Of a DNA stretch of 64,000 nucleotides, positions 31,840-41,248 are shown one piece after another. Numbering within the stretch: position 1 is the stretch's first letter; every line of letters starts with the position of its first letter. The notes under the pieces are model-generated. The model searched no databases. It was not told the DNA's origin and was given only the letters and a program-made list of their open reading frames with translations. A program made the translations under genes and the position numbers. The stretch comes from JAJPIG01 sp035531675 (GTDB lineage Bacteria; Desulfobacterota; Binatia; Binatales; Binataceae): assembly GCA_035531675.1 (NCBI GenBank), contig DATKSL010000006.1:62001-126000 (forward strand), read 5' to 3'.

Positions 31840-32901
31840 TTGTCAAAATGCGGTGACTTGCGAGACTCCAGCGAGTTTCGCCGTCAACGGGCATTGAGTC
31901 TGCCGGGCAAAATATCGCCAATTCGGGCCAGCAACGCGTCATTGGGGCCGGTTTCGATCGTCATTCCGGTCTACAATGAATCCGCCAATCTTGACGCGCT
32001 GTGGCGCCGCCTCGATCCGGTCCTCAACGGATGTGGCCGGCAATGCGAAGTTATTTTCGTCGATGACGGCTCGGCCGACGACTCGCTCGCGATGCTGCGC
32101 GCGCTCGCCAGCCGCGACGATCGCGTACGGGTGGTCGAGCTGGCGCGCAACTTCGGGCAGCATGCCGCGATCCTGGCCGGCTTCCGCAACGTCCGCGGCG
32201 AGGTCGTGATCACGCTGGATGCCGACCTGCAGAATCCGCCCGAAGAGATTCCGCGCCTGCTGGCGGCGATCGACGAGGGCAACGACGTGGTCGGTGGCTG
32301 GCGCGAGGAACGCCACGACCAGACCTTTCGCAAGCTCGCGTCGCGGCTGCACAATCATCTGACGTCGCTGATCGTGGGCGTCCCGATGCGCGATTACGGC
32401 TGCATGCTGCGCGCCTATCGCCGTCATATCGTGGACACGGTGGTGGCGTGCGATGAGAAAGCGGCGTTCGTTCCGGCGCTCGCCAATTCGTTCGCCAAGC
32501 GGGTCGCCGAAATTCCGGTCGGCCATGAGCAGCGGGCGCGCGGAAAATCGAACTATAATCTGCTCGCGCTGGCGAAGCTCAGCCTCAATCTGATCACCGG
32601 GTTTTCGCTCTACCCGATCCAGATGCTCAGTCTCGTAAGCTTTTCGATTTTCGCGCTGGCGGCGGCTTTTGCACTGGTCCTGTTAGGCCATCGCGTGTTG
32701 TATGGACCGCAGCAGGAAGGTGCGATGTGGGTGCTGTTCGCGATCACCTTCGGACTCATCAGCATCATGTTTCTGGCCGTGGGGTTGATTGGCGAGTATG
32801 TCGGCCGCATCTACCTGGAGGTCCGGCGCCGGCCGAACTTCATCGTCCGCGCCGTGCATGACGCGGAATCGGAAAAGCGCGATCCGTTGCTGCACCCGTG
32901 A
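31840..32901 (+). CDS. arnC: ArnC-like undecaprenyl-phosphate glycosyltransferase (GT2)
   Basis: A 353-aa GT2 enzyme with two C-terminal transmembrane helices. The catalytic domain has VSIVIPVYNESANL, the DDGSADDS motif, LDADLQNPPEEIPRL and an ELARNFGQHAAI segment, matching ArnC/DPM1-type polyprenyl-phosphate glycosyltransferases. The exact start is unclear: no ATG precedes the conserved region, so a TTG (31840 or later) is likely. The stop overlaps the start of the formyltransferase (GTGA). In the Arn pathway it attaches the formamido-sugar to undecaprenyl phosphate. Other polyprenyl sugars are possible. Confidence 0.83.
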   Translation: MSKCGDLRDSSEFRRQRALSLPGKISPIRASNASLGPVSIVIPVYNESANLDALWRRLDPVLNGCGRQCEVIFVDDGSADDSLAMLRALASRDDRVRVVELARNFGQHAAILAGFRNVRGEVVITLDADLQNPPEEIPRLLAAIDEGNDVVGGWREERHDQTFRKLASRLHNHLTSLIVGVPMRDYGCMLRAYRRHIVDTVVACDEKAAFVPALANSFAKRVAEIPVGHEQRARGKSNYNLLALAKLSLNLITGFSLYPIQMLSLVSFSIFALAAAFALVLLGHRVLYGPQQEGAMWVLFAITFGLISIMFLAVGLIGEYVGRIYLEVRRRPNFIVRAVHDAESEKRDPLLHP

Positions 32902-33869
32902 CCGCTTCGGAAATTACCCGCGCCGCCGGGCCCGCGATCGAGGACGCGCCGTGCGTGCTCTTCGCTTACCATCAGATGGGGCATGATTGTATGGCGGCGC
33001 TGCTCGCGATGGGCGCGCCGATCGCCGCGCTGTTCACCCATCAGGACAGCCCGCACGAGGAGATCTGGTGGGATTCATGCACGACGCTGGCGCGCCGTCA
33101 TGCGATTCCCGTCCATACGCCCGAGAAGCTTGAGCGCGACTGGATCGATCGAATCGCCGCGCTCCAGCCGGCGGTAATCTACTCCTTCTACTATCGTTAC
33201 CTGATTCCGGATGAGCTGCTGCGGCTGCCGCCGTTGGGCGCGTACAATCTTCACGGCTCGCTGCTGCCGAACTACCGCGGCCGCGCGCCCGTCAACTGGA
33301 TGATCGTCAACGGCGAACGCGAAGGCGGCGTCACCCTGCATCATATGGTCGCGCGCGCCGACGCCGGGGATATCGTGGCGCAACGCGCGGTCGCGATCGC
33401 CGATGACGACACCGCGCTGACGCTTTATCGCAAGCTGGTTCCGCTCGGCGTCGCGCTGATTGGCGAGTTCCACCCGCTGATCGTTGCCGGGCGCGCCCCG
33501 CGGCGTCCGCAAGACCTCGCCCAGGGCAGCTATTACGGCCGGCGCGGGCCCGACGATGGGCGTATCGAGTGGCGCTGGCCGGCGCGCCGGATCGTCAACC
33601 TGGTACGCGCCGTGACTCATCCTTATCCCGGCGCCTGCTGCTTCGTTGCGGGCCGTAAGCTGTTAATCTGGCAGGCCGGAGTCGGCGCCGAGTCCGGTAA
33701 GCGAGGTGAACCCGGCGCGGTCCTCGGGGTCGGCGCGGGCGGCGTCGAAGTTGCGGCGGGCGACGGGATGGTGCTGCTCAAGCGGGTACAGCTCGAGGGT
33801 GAAGCTGAACAAGCGGCAAGCGAAGTAATCGGCCGCGGCGCCGAAGGGTGCCGGCCGAAATTAGAGTAG
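32898..33869 (+). CDS. Formyltransferase, ArnA N-terminal-domain type
   Basis: A 323-aa formyltransferase equivalent to the N-terminal domain of ArnA, which N-formylates UDP-4-amino-4-deoxy-arabinose with 10-formyl-THF. Active-site residues are visible in NLHGSLLPNYRGRAP (Asn, His) and HHMVARADAGDIVAQ (Asp); a C-terminal OB-like part follows. The start is GTG 32898, coupled to the arnC stop. In Enterobacteria this domain is fused to the decarboxylase; here the decarboxylase-like domain is a separate gene 11 bases downstream. The tail after about residue 265 is Gly/Ala-rich and may be a linker remnant. Confidence 0.82.
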   Translation: MTASEITRAAGPAIEDAPCVLFAYHQMGHDCMAALLAMGAPIAALFTHQDSPHEEIWWDSCTTLARRHAIPVHTPEKLERDWIDRIAALQPAVIYSFYYRYLIPDELLRLPPLGAYNLHGSLLPNYRGRAPVNWMIVNGEREGGVTLHHMVARADAGDIVAQRAVAIADDDTALTLYRKLVPLGVALIGEFHPLIVAGRAPRRPQDLAQGSYYGRRGPDDGRIEWRWPARRIVNLVRAVTHPYPGACCFVAGRKLLIWQAGVGAESGKRGEPGAVLGVGAGGVEVAAGDGMVLLKRVQLEGEAEQAASEVIGRGAEGCRPKLE

Positions 33870-33880
33870 ATGGAGAATTC

Positions 33881-34846
33881 ATGCGGGTATTGATCACGGG
33901 CGGCGCCGGCTTTCTCGGCTCCCATCTGTCCGACGCTTTTGTCTCGCGCGGCGACGAGGTGTTTGTGCTCGACACCGGCTCGATCGCAAAAGTGCGCCAT
34001 CTCTTGAGCCATACGCGCTTCCACTATGTGCACGATTCGATCTTCAATCTCGAGCTGCTCGATAGCCTGGTCGCCAAAACCGACCTGATCTATCACCTGG
34101 CGGCGGTAGTCGGCGTCGAGCACTACGTTGGCGACCCGTACGAGACCCTGAACGTTAACGTCAATGGCACGCAGAACGTGCTCAAGGCGGCCTACAAGTA
34201 CAACAAGCGCGTGGTCTTCAGCTCGACCTCGGAGGTTTACGGGCGCAACCCCAAGGTGCCGTGGAGCGAGGACGACGATCGGGTGCTCGGCGCGACCACG
34301 ATCGACCGCTGGTGCTACTCGACCTCGAAGGCGGTAGGCGAACATTTCTGCTTCGCCTACCACAAGCTCGGACTGCCGGTGACGGTGGTGCGCTACTTCA
34401 ACGTCTATGGGCCGCGGCTCGATAAAGTCGACGTCGGCCGGCTGTTCACGATCTTCATCGGCCAGTTGCTGCGCGGCGCCGATCTGACGGTGGTCGGCGA
34501 CGGCTCGCAGACGCGATGCTTCACCTATGTGACCGATGCTATCGAGGCGACCGTACAGGCCGGCCTCAACCCGGCTGCCGACGGTCAGGCGATCAATATC
34601 GGGACCGATCGCGAGACCTCGGTGCTCGAATTCGCCGAGCTGATGATCGAGTTGTTCGGGCCCAACCCGTCGAAGATCAAATTCGTTGACCAGGAACAGA
34701 TTTACGGATCGAGTTACGAGGACATCCCGCGCCGCGTCCCCGACAACACCAAGATGCGCACGCTGCTCGGCGTCACGCCGAAAGTCGCGCTGCGCGAGGG
34801 CACCAAGCTCGCGATGGACTGGTTTCGCGAGCAGGCTCAGTCGTAG
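33881..34846 (+). CDS. NAD-dependent sugar dehydrogenase/decarboxylase, ArnA C-terminal/UXS-like
   Basis: A 321-aa extended SDR. It has the GGAGFLGSHL nucleotide site, SSTSEVYG and the catalytic YSTSK, plus the family's RYFNVYGPRLD. It resembles both the ArnA C-terminal domain (UDP-glucuronate oxidative decarboxylase) and UDP-xylose synthases. A site GGAGAATTC precedes ATG 33881. It is flanked by a formyltransferase and arnD, so it probably makes the 4-keto-pentose intermediate of the Arn pathway. An epimerase role cannot be excluded. Confidence 0.8.
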   Translation: MRVLITGGAGFLGSHLSDAFVSRGDEVFVLDTGSIAKVRHLLSHTRFHYVHDSIFNLELLDSLVAKTDLIYHLAAVVGVEHYVGDPYETLNVNVNGTQNVLKAAYKYNKRVVFSSTSEVYGRNPKVPWSEDDDRVLGATTIDRWCYSTSKAVGEHFCFAYHKLGLPVTVVRYFNVYGPRLDKVDVGRLFTIFIGQLLRGADLTVVGDGSQTRCFTYVTDAIEATVQAGLNPAADGQAINIGTDRETSVLEFAELMIELFGPNPSKIKFVDQEQIYGSSYEDIPRRVPDNTKMRTLLGVTPKVALREGTKLAMDWFREQAQS

Positions 34847-34887
34847 CCGCTGCGGCCGGGATCGTCGGACCGCAGCGCGGGCGCGCA

Positions 34888-35790
34888 ATGGAGATAGCGC
34901 TCAAAGTCGACGTCGACACCCATCGCGGGCTCGAGCAGGGCGTGCCGCGGATCGCCGGGGCGCTCGAGCGCGAGGGCGTGACCGCGAGCTTTTACATCGC
35001 GATGGGTCCGGATAACTCCGGGCGTGCGATTATGCGCGTGCTCCGCAACCGCGGCTTTGCGCGCAAGATGGTGCGGACGCGGGCGGTCTCGATGTATGGC
35101 CTGCGCACGGTGCTATCCGGAACGCTTCTGCCGGCGCGGCCGATCGCACTCGCGCTCCCGCGCATCGTCGAAGGGCTGGCCGGCGCGGGCTTCGAAGTCG
35201 GCGTACACGGCTACGATCACGTGCGCTGGCAGGACCATATCGACGATCTCGGCGAGCCCGCGATTCGCGCCGAACTCGAGGATGCGTTCGAGGCCTACCG
35301 CGCGATCTTTCGCGCTCGGGCCACGGGCTTTGCGGCGCCGGGCTGGCGCACCAATGCGACTGCGCTCAAGCTGCTCGACCAGATGGGTCTCAGCTATCAC
35401 AGCGATACGCGCGGCACGGTGCCTTATCGATGCGTGGTCGGTGCGGCCACTCTCGCCACGCCTGAAATCCCGACCACCCTGCCGACGCTCGATGAAGTGA
35501 TAAACCGGCCGGGTCTCGGCGACACGTCCTCGATCGTGCGCTTCTATGGCGAGCAGATGCGTGACGACGCGCTCAACGTCCATACGATTCACGCCGAAAC
35601 GGAAGGCATGGGCCAGTTCGATACCTTTGCGGCGCTGGTTCGCGCGCTCAAGGACCGTGGCGCGGTGTTCGTGCGGATGGCAGATGTTGCTGCGCGACTC
35701 GACTCCGCTGCGCTGCCGCGATGCGAGGTAATACGCACCTCGCTCGCCGGTCGCGCCGGCTGGATTTCAGCGCAAGGTCCGCTCCAGTGA
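34888..35790 (+). CDS. arnD: ArnD-like polysaccharide deacetylase (deformylase)
   Basis: A 300-aa deacetylase of the ArnD type: it starts LKVDVDTHRGLEQGVPRI (ArnD has RIDVDTFRGT), then YIAMGPDNSGRA, GVHGYDHVRWQDHI with the metal His pair, and TIHAETEG near the end. ArnD removes the formyl group from undecaprenyl-P-Ara4FN on the inner membrane before transfer by ArnT. The start is ATG 34888, 41 bases after the dehydrogenase. It completes a split Arn set (T, C, A-N, A-C-like, D), but no ArnB aminotransferase is in view. Confidence 0.86.
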   Translation: MEIALKVDVDTHRGLEQGVPRIAGALEREGVTASFYIAMGPDNSGRAIMRVLRNRGFARKMVRTRAVSMYGLRTVLSGTLLPARPIALALPRIVEGLAGAGFEVGVHGYDHVRWQDHIDDLGEPAIRAELEDAFEAYRAIFRARATGFAAPGWRTNATALKLLDQMGLSYHSDTRGTVPYRCVVGAATLATPEIPTTLPTLDEVINRPGLGDTSSIVRFYGEQMRDDALNVHTIHAETEGMGQFDTFAALVRALKDRGAVFVRMADVAARLDSAALPRCEVIRTSLAGRAGWISAQGPLQ

Positions 35791-35839
35791 TCGGGATGTC
35801 GTGCTAGCCTCGTGAGAAGGCGCAGGCGTTGCGTCTATC

Positions 35840-37051
35840 ATGGCCGCGCAAGATTTTTCGATTCAGGATCCTCGCGAGCTGGGCCTCGATTACGAGAAGG
35901 TCGAGGCGCTTCTCGATCGCGCCGGTGAAGAGGTTCGAGCGGGGTTGCTGCCTTCGGCGCAGGTCGCAATCGCGCGCCATGGCAGACTCGCCGCGATGCG
36001 CACGTGGGGCAGGGCGGCTCAGGGCGGCGATGATCGGCCGGCGACCAACGCGACGCTCTACCCGGTCTTCTCGTGCACCAAGGCGATCGTCGCGTCTGCG
36101 GTGTGGATCCTGATCGGCGAAAAGCGACTCGACCCGGCGGAACGTGTTGCGGAGATCGTCGACGAGTTCGGCGTCAACGGCAAGCAGGCGGTCACCGTCG
36201 AGCACCTGCTGATGCATACCTGCGGATTTCCGGGCGCACCGATGCCGCCGCAGGAGTGGCCCGATCGGCGCAAGCGGCTCGATCGCCTGGCCTCGTGGCG
36301 GCTCGAATGGCCGCCGGGCAGCCGCTTCGTTTACCATCCGACCGCGAGCTTCTGGGTGATCGCGGAAATTCTGGAGCGGCGCGCGGGGACTGACTTCCGC
36401 GTCTTCATCCGGGATCGAATCGCGGCGCCGCTCGGACTGGAAGATCTCAACGTCGGTCTGCCTCGAGCGAAACACTCTCGCGTCGCCGACCTGGTCCTGG
36501 CCGGCGAGCCGCCGGACGCCAAGGATCTCACGCGAATGGGTCTGCCGGATATCAGTCAAAGCGCTGCCCCCGAGCACACGCTGCTGGGTATCAATCAGCC
36601 GGCGATACGCGAGGTCGGGATTCCGGGCGGTGGTGGGTTGATGACCGCGGGCGACCTGGCGCTGTTCTATCAGTCGCTGCTGGGCCATCTCGACGGATCG
36701 CGCGATCTTGGAATCTGGCGCCGCGATACGCTCGCCGAGGCATTGCGCGTACGGTCCGGCGATCTCGCCGATCCGATGCTTGGGGTCCGGGTCAACCGGG
36801 CGTTGGGGGTGGTGGTTGCCGGCGATGACGGCCGCGGGGTTTATCGCGGCTTCGGCGTCGGCAACTCAGCGGTAGCCTTCGGACATGGCGGTGCCGGAGG
36901 CCAAGTCGGATGGGCTGATCCGGTCAGCGGGATCTCGTTCGCCTACTGCACGAATGGCATCGATCGGAATTTCATCCGCCACGGACGCCGCGGCGTCGCA
37001 CTTTCCAGTTTGGCCGCCGACTGCGCGAGTCGAGCGCGCGACTTCAACTGA
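35840..37051 (+). CDS. Serine hydrolase, beta-lactamase class C/EstB family
   Basis: A 403-aa penicillin-recognising-fold esterase. The nucleophile motif is SCTK (Ser-x-x-Lys, about residue 79), the second motif is Tyr in YHPTAS, and HGGAGG near the end stands for the third. It lacks a clear signal peptide, so it is probably cytoplasmic (EstB-like) rather than a beta-lactamase. The start is ATG 35840. It converges with purA; three 17-base repeats lie at the junction. The substrate is probably an ester or lactone. Confidence 0.82.
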   Translation: MAAQDFSIQDPRELGLDYEKVEALLDRAGEEVRAGLLPSAQVAIARHGRLAAMRTWGRAAQGGDDRPATNATLYPVFSCTKAIVASAVWILIGEKRLDPAERVAEIVDEFGVNGKQAVTVEHLLMHTCGFPGAPMPPQEWPDRRKRLDRLASWRLEWPPGSRFVYHPTASFWVIAEILERRAGTDFRVFIRDRIAAPLGLEDLNVGLPRAKHSRVADLVLAGEPPDAKDLTRMGLPDISQSAAPEHTLLGINQPAIREVGIPGGGGLMTAGDLALFYQSLLGHLDGSRDLGIWRRDTLAEALRVRSGDLADPMLGVRVNRALGVVVAGDDGRGVYRGFGVGNSAVAFGHGGAGGQVGWADPVSGISFAYCTNGIDRNFIRHGRRGVALSSLAADCASRARDFN

Positions 37052-37093
37052 GGAACGGCTTCAAGTGAGAAACGGCTTCAAGTGAGGAACGGA
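37043..37093. repeat. Three tandem 17-base repeats between convergent genes
   Basis: TTCAACTGAGGAACGGC, TTCAAGTGAGAAACGGC and TTCAAGTGAGGAACGGA follow without spacing. The array contains the TGA stop of the serine hydrolase (plus) and the stop of purA (minus). Copies differ by one to three bases, indicating an old slippage duplication. Confidence 0.8.
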
Positions 37094-38373
37094 TTGTCGA
37101 GCACGATAATCGCCTCGCGCCCCGCGCCCACGCCCACCATCGCAAGCTTCACCCCGCCGAGCTGGACGATCCTGTCCAGATAGCGGCGGGCGTTGACCGG
37201 CAGGTCGGCCAGCGAACGCGCCCCGCTGATATCCTCGTTCCAGCCGGGCAGCTCTTCGTAAAGCGGCCGCGCCTTCTCGAGCGCCGTTCGTCCCGCCGGC
37301 ATCTCGTCGTATTGCCGGCTGCCGATCTGGTACGCGTAGCCGATGCGCAGCGGGTTCACTCCGGTCAGGACGTCGAGCTTGGTGAGCGCCAACCCCCACA
37401 TCCCATTGAGCCGTGCGGCGTAGCGCGCCAGCACCGCATCGAACCATCCGATTCGCCGCGGACGCCCGGTGGCGCTGCCGAACTCGTCGCCCTCCTCGCG
37501 TAATCGGTTGCCTAGCGACCCCTTGATCTCGGTCGGAAACGGGCCACCGCCGACGCGAGTCGTATAGGCCTTGCTGATGCCGAGCACGGCTTCGAGCCGG
37601 CCCGGCGGAAGACCGCCGCCCGAGAACACCGCGCTCGCCACGCAGTTCGACGAGGTGACGAACGGATAGGTGCCGTGATCGATGTCGAGCATCGTGCCGT
37701 GAGCACCCTCGAACAGCACGCGCCGGCCCGCCGCGACCGCTTCGGCGACGAAGGCGGCGGTGTCGGTCAGGTACGGCAGCAGCCGCCGGCGCATCGGTCC
37801 GATCTGCGCCAGCAGGCGCTTGCCGTCGATCGGCTTGGCCTGGAGCACGCGCTTGAGGTAGAGATTTTTTTCCTTCAGGTTGTATTCCAGCCGGGTCTTG
37901 AACGCGGCCGGCTTCAGGAGATCGGCGAAACGCAGTCCCGAGCGCGCCATCTTGTCTTCATAGGCGGGTCCGATTCCAAAGCCGGTGGTGCCGACCTTGC
38001 GCCGGCCGAGCCGCTGCTCGCGGGCGCGATCGATCGCCTGATGATACGGCATCACGAGATGCGCATCGCAGCTGATCTTGAAGAGCGCGCGGTCGGAAAG
38101 ATGCGAATGCGCCCGCAGCCGATCGATCTCTTCGACCAACGCGAACGGATCGATCACCATCCCGTTGCCGATCACACAGACCTTGCCGGGATGCAGCGCG
38201 CCGGCCGGAATCATCCGCAGGATGAATTTCTCGCCGTTGACAACCAGGGTATGGGCCGCGTTGTTGCCGCCCTGGAAGCGCACCACCAGGTCGGTATCCG
38301 CGGCGAGCAGGTCGACGATCTTGCCTTTGCCCTCGTCGCCCCACTGGGTGCCGATAACCGCCACTGTCTGCAT
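37078..38373 (-). CDS. purA: Adenylosuccinate synthase
   Basis: PurA, 431 aa, makes adenylosuccinate from IMP and Asp using GTP, the first committed AMP step. Signatures: GTQWGDEGKGKIVDLL at about residues 7-22, the catalytic GxxAHT-like NNAAHTLV, GIGPAYEDKMAR, and the GTP-base motif KLDVLTG. Length matches the family. The start is ATG 38373. It is separated from serA by 81 bases and has the same orientation, so it may be co-transcribed with the aminotransferase-serA pair. The C-terminal codons overlap a tandem repeat. Confidence 0.95.
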   Translation of the reverse strand: MQTVAVIGTQWGDEGKGKIVDLLAADTDLVVRFQGGNNAAHTLVVNGEKFILRMIPAGALHPGKVCVIGNGMVIDPFALVEEIDRLRAHSHLSDRALFKISCDAHLVMPYHQAIDRAREQRLGRRKVGTTGFGIGPAYEDKMARSGLRFADLLKPAAFKTRLEYNLKEKNLYLKRVLQAKPIDGKRLLAQIGPMRRRLLPYLTDTAAFVAEAVAAGRRVLFEGAHGTMLDIDHGTYPFVTSSNCVASAVFSGGGLPPGRLEAVLGISKAYTTRVGGGPFPTEIKGSLGNRLREEGDEFGSATGRPRRIGWFDAVLARYAARLNGMWGLALTKLDVLTGVNPLRIGYAYQIGSRQYDEMPAGRTALEKARPLYEELPGWNEDISGARSLADLPVNARRYLDRIVQLGGVKLAMVGVGAGREAIIVLDNPFLT

Positions 38374-38454
38374 AGCTTCTTCGGTTTCGTTCTCCGGCCG
38401 CGCGGAAATTTCAGCGCGCTGCGCGCGGAGTACGTCTCCCCTCGGATCGTGTGT

Positions 38455-40050
38455 TCAGAACTTGATGAACTCTGCCGACGTTATCGCCGGAATCGTCTTA
38501 AGGCGCTCCAGAATCTCATCCGATACCGGCTCATCGACCTCGACCAGGCTAAGCGCCAGTCCGCCGACGCGATCGCGCCCGAGCTCCAGCCCCGCGATGT
38601 TGATGTTCGACTGACCGAGCATCGTGCCGATCGCGCCGACCACGCCCGGAACGTCGCGGTTGTGCAGCATCAGGAAGTAGCCGTGCGGAACCGCCTCGAC
38701 CCGGTAGCCGTCGATGCGGATGAGGCGCAGGGCGTGATTGCCGACCACCGCGCCGCTCACCTCGTGGCCGGCGGCCGAGGTCTCGACCGCGACCGTCAGG
38801 GTGTTGATGTAATCGGTCGCTTCGCGCGAACGGGTCTCGATTACTTTGATGCCGCGCTCGCGCGCGATGTAGGGGGCGTTGACGTAATTGAGCGGCTGGT
38901 CGAGAAAGCGGCTCAACAATCCTTTGAGCACGGCCGCGGTAATCTGTTCCGCTTTGAGGCTCGCGGCCTCGCCGCCCAGCCCGACCGTAACCTGCTTGGG
39001 CGCCTCGCTGATGATTTGGCTCAGGAACTGGCCGAGTTTCTGACCGAGCTGCAGATGCGGCTCGAGGGTCTCGAGCTCCTGCGGCGAAAGCGCCGGAATG
39101 TTGACCGCGTGCTGAATGGTGCCCTCGAGCAGAAAATTTATCACCTGATGCGCGATATCGACCGCGACCTGCACCTGCGCCTCGTCGGTCGCGGCGCCGA
39201 GATGCGGGGTGGCGATGACGCTTTCGAGCTTGAGCAGCGGATGGTCGGGCGGGGGCGGCTCCTGGACGAAGACATCGAGCGCGGCGCCGGCCACGGTGCC
39301 GGCGACGATCGCCTCGTGCAGCGCCTGCTCGTCGACGATGCCGCCGCGCGCACAGTTGATTATCCGCACCCCTTTTTTCATCAGGGCGAAAGCCGCGCGC
39401 CCCACCAGTCCGCGCGTATCGTCCGTGAGCGGGGTGTGGACGGTGACGAAGTCCGCCCGCTTGAACAGCTCGTCGACGGTCACCAGCTCGACCCCGATGC
39501 GCGCCGCCGCTTCGGCGGTCAGGATCGGATCGAAGCCGATTACCTTCATCTTGAGGCCGACCGCGCGCTCGGCGACGATCCGGCCGATATTGCCGAGACC
39601 AATCACTCCCAGCGTCTTGTTGCTGACCTCGGTGCCGGTGAACTTGCCGCGCTCCCAGCGCCCGGCCTTGAGCGAGGCGTTGGCGGTCGGGATGTGGCGC
39701 GCCAGCGCCATCATCATCGAGATCGCATGCTCGGCGGTGGTGACGCTGTTGCCGAGCGGGCTGTTCATCACCACGATTCCGCGCCGCGTCGCCGCGTCGA
39801 GATCGACGTTGTCGACTCCGACCCCGGCTCGGCCTATGACCTTCAGCGTGTCCGCGGCCTCGACCACCTCGCGCGTGACCTTGGTGCCGCTGCGAATCAG
39901 CAGTCCATCGTACGGCCCGATGATCTTTGCCAACTCGGCCGGCTTGAGCCCGGTTTTGATATCGAGCGCGATTTGCGGGCAGCGCCGCAGAATTTCGATG
40001 CCCTGCTCGGAGAGAGAATCGCTCAGCAGAACGCGGAAACTCGCCGCCAT
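38455..40050 (-). CDS. serA: D-3-phosphoglycerate dehydrogenase
   Basis: SerA, 531 aa, oxidises 3-phosphoglycerate in serine synthesis. It has the N-terminal 2-hydroxyacid dehydrogenase domain with the nucleotide site GLGNIGR, the catalytic Arg in NCARGG, Glu in ALDVF followed by the ATPHLGAATDEAQ His, and C-terminal ASB and ACT domains (about 320-531), typical of the long form. I prefer ATG 40050, 4 bases after the aminotransferase stop; a GTG at 40062 is possible. It is the second gene of an aminotransferase-serA operon. The ACT domain suggests serine feedback. Confidence 0.93.
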   Translation of the reverse strand: MAASFRVLLSDSLSEQGIEILRRCPQIALDIKTGLKPAELAKIIGPYDGLLIRSGTKVTREVVEAADTLKVIGRAGVGVDNVDLDAATRRGIVVMNSPLGNSVTTAEHAISMMMALARHIPTANASLKAGRWERGKFTGTEVSNKTLGVIGLGNIGRIVAERAVGLKMKVIGFDPILTAEAAARIGVELVTVDELFKRADFVTVHTPLTDDTRGLVGRAAFALMKKGVRIINCARGGIVDEQALHEAIVAGTVAGAALDVFVQEPPPPDHPLLKLESVIATPHLGAATDEAQVQVAVDIAHQVINFLLEGTIQHAVNIPALSPQELETLEPHLQLGQKLGQFLSQIISEAPKQVTVGLGGEAASLKAEQITAAVLKGLLSRFLDQPLNYVNAPYIARERGIKVIETRSREATDYINTLTVAVETSAAGHEVSGAVVGNHALRLIRIDGYRVEAVPHGYFLMLHNRDVPGVVGAIGTMLGQSNINIAGLELGRDRVGGLALSLVEVDEPVSDEILERLKTIPAITSAEFIKF

Positions 40051-40054
40051 CGGC

Positions 40055-41209
40055 TCACGCACCCCGCTCGATACGACGCTGCACCGCGGTCAGGCCGGCG
40101 CCTGAGTCGAAGTCGCTGTAGCCGGCTTCCCTGAGCGCCATCTCGAACGCGCTGACCGCCACCAGCATGTCGAACGGGCTCACGTATCCCATGTGCCCAA
40201 TACGCACCAGCTTGCCCTTCATCTGATCCTGCCCGCCCTGGACCGAGACGCCGAGCGTGTCGCGCATATGACGAACCACCTTGCCGCCGTCGAGTCCGGG
40301 CGGCGTCAGAATCCCGGTCACGCCGGGAGCCGGATTGTCGGGCGCGATCAGCTTGAGTCCCAGCGCCGGCGCCGCGGCCCGCGCCGCCTCCGCCATCAGC
40401 CGATGGCGCGCGAAGACCAGGGGCAGGGTCTCGGCGTGAATCATCTCCAATGACTTGTTGAGCCCAAATATTAACGAGACCGCGGGCGTCCAGGCGGTGG
40501 TATGTTCGTCGCGCTGGAGCCTCAGCTCGCGCGGCAGGTCGAAGTAAAAGCGCGGCGTCTTGACCGCGGCGGCCCGCGCCAGCGCCCGCTCCGAAAGCGC
40601 GATCATCGCCAGCCCCGGCGGCAGCATCAGCGCCTTCTGACTGCCTGTGACGAGCGCGTCGATGCCCCATTCGTCCATCTTCTGTTCGAACACGCCGACC
40701 GAGGTAATGCCGTCGACGATCAGCATCACGTCCCGCCCGCGCGTCAGTTCGGCAATCTGTGCCACCGGATGGACCGCGCAGGTCGAGGTTTCGCTGGCCT
40801 GGACAAAGACGGCGCGGGTGTTCGGATTAGCTCGCAGCGCCGCTTCGATCTGTTCGGGGCGGACGGCCTGGCCCCACTCGACCTTGATCGCGTGCCCAGC
40901 CATCCCGTGCCCGCTCAGGATCCGGCCCCAGCGTTCGCCGAACTTGCCGCCGTCGACGAAGATCGCATCCTCGCCCGGCTTGAGCAGGTTGGTAACCGCG
41001 GCCTCCATCGCACCGCTGCCGCTGGCGGCGAGCACAATCACCTCCTGCCGCGTGCCGAGCAGCGGCTGCATCCGTTCGCGCGCCTGGTCGAGCGCGGCGC
41101 TGAACTCGGGCGTGCGATGGTGGATGATCGGACGCGCCATCTCCAGCAGCACTTCGGGGGGAACCGGCGCAGGCCCGGGAGTAAAAAGATATTTTTTGAT
41201 CGGCGGCAC
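40055..41209 (-). CDS. Class V aminotransferase (serine/alanine--glyoxylate type), probable phosphoserine aminotransferase substitute
   Basis: A 384-aa PLP enzyme of the class V family: TPGPAPVPPEVL at the start, the cofactor-binding ETSTCAVHP and DGITSVG (Asp), and the PLP Lys in GSQKALMLPPG. Relatives are annotated alanine--glyoxylate or serine--pyruvate aminotransferase. Its coupling to serA suggests that it acts as the phosphoserine aminotransferase here. The start is GTG 41209. The upstream 227-base gap holds a leader with hairpins and a terminator-like element. Confidence 0.85.
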   Translation of the reverse strand: MPPIKKYLFTPGPAPVPPEVLLEMARPIIHHRTPEFSAALDQARERMQPLLGTRQEVIVLAASGSGAMEAAVTNLLKPGEDAIFVDGGKFGERWGRILSGHGMAGHAIKVEWGQAVRPEQIEAALRANPNTRAVFVQASETSTCAVHPVAQIAELTRGRDVMLIVDGITSVGVFEQKMDEWGIDALVTGSQKALMLPPGLAMIALSERALARAAAVKTPRFYFDLPRELRLQRDEHTTAWTPAVSLIFGLNKSLEMIHAETLPLVFARHRLMAEAARAAAPALGLKLIAPDNPAPGVTGILTPPGLDGGKVVRHMRDTLGVSVQGGQDQMKGKLVRIGHMGYVSPFDMLVAVSAFEMALREAGYSDFDSGAGLTAVQRRIERGA

Positions 41210-41248
41210 GGCTTATGCGGATAGCGGGTGACTCAACCCGGAAACTCC

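Noticed and set aside
37675..40134. Open frame of 819 aa antisense to purA and serA
   Set aside because: Both genes on the minus strand are unmistakable; the frame has no recognisable domain and skewed composition.
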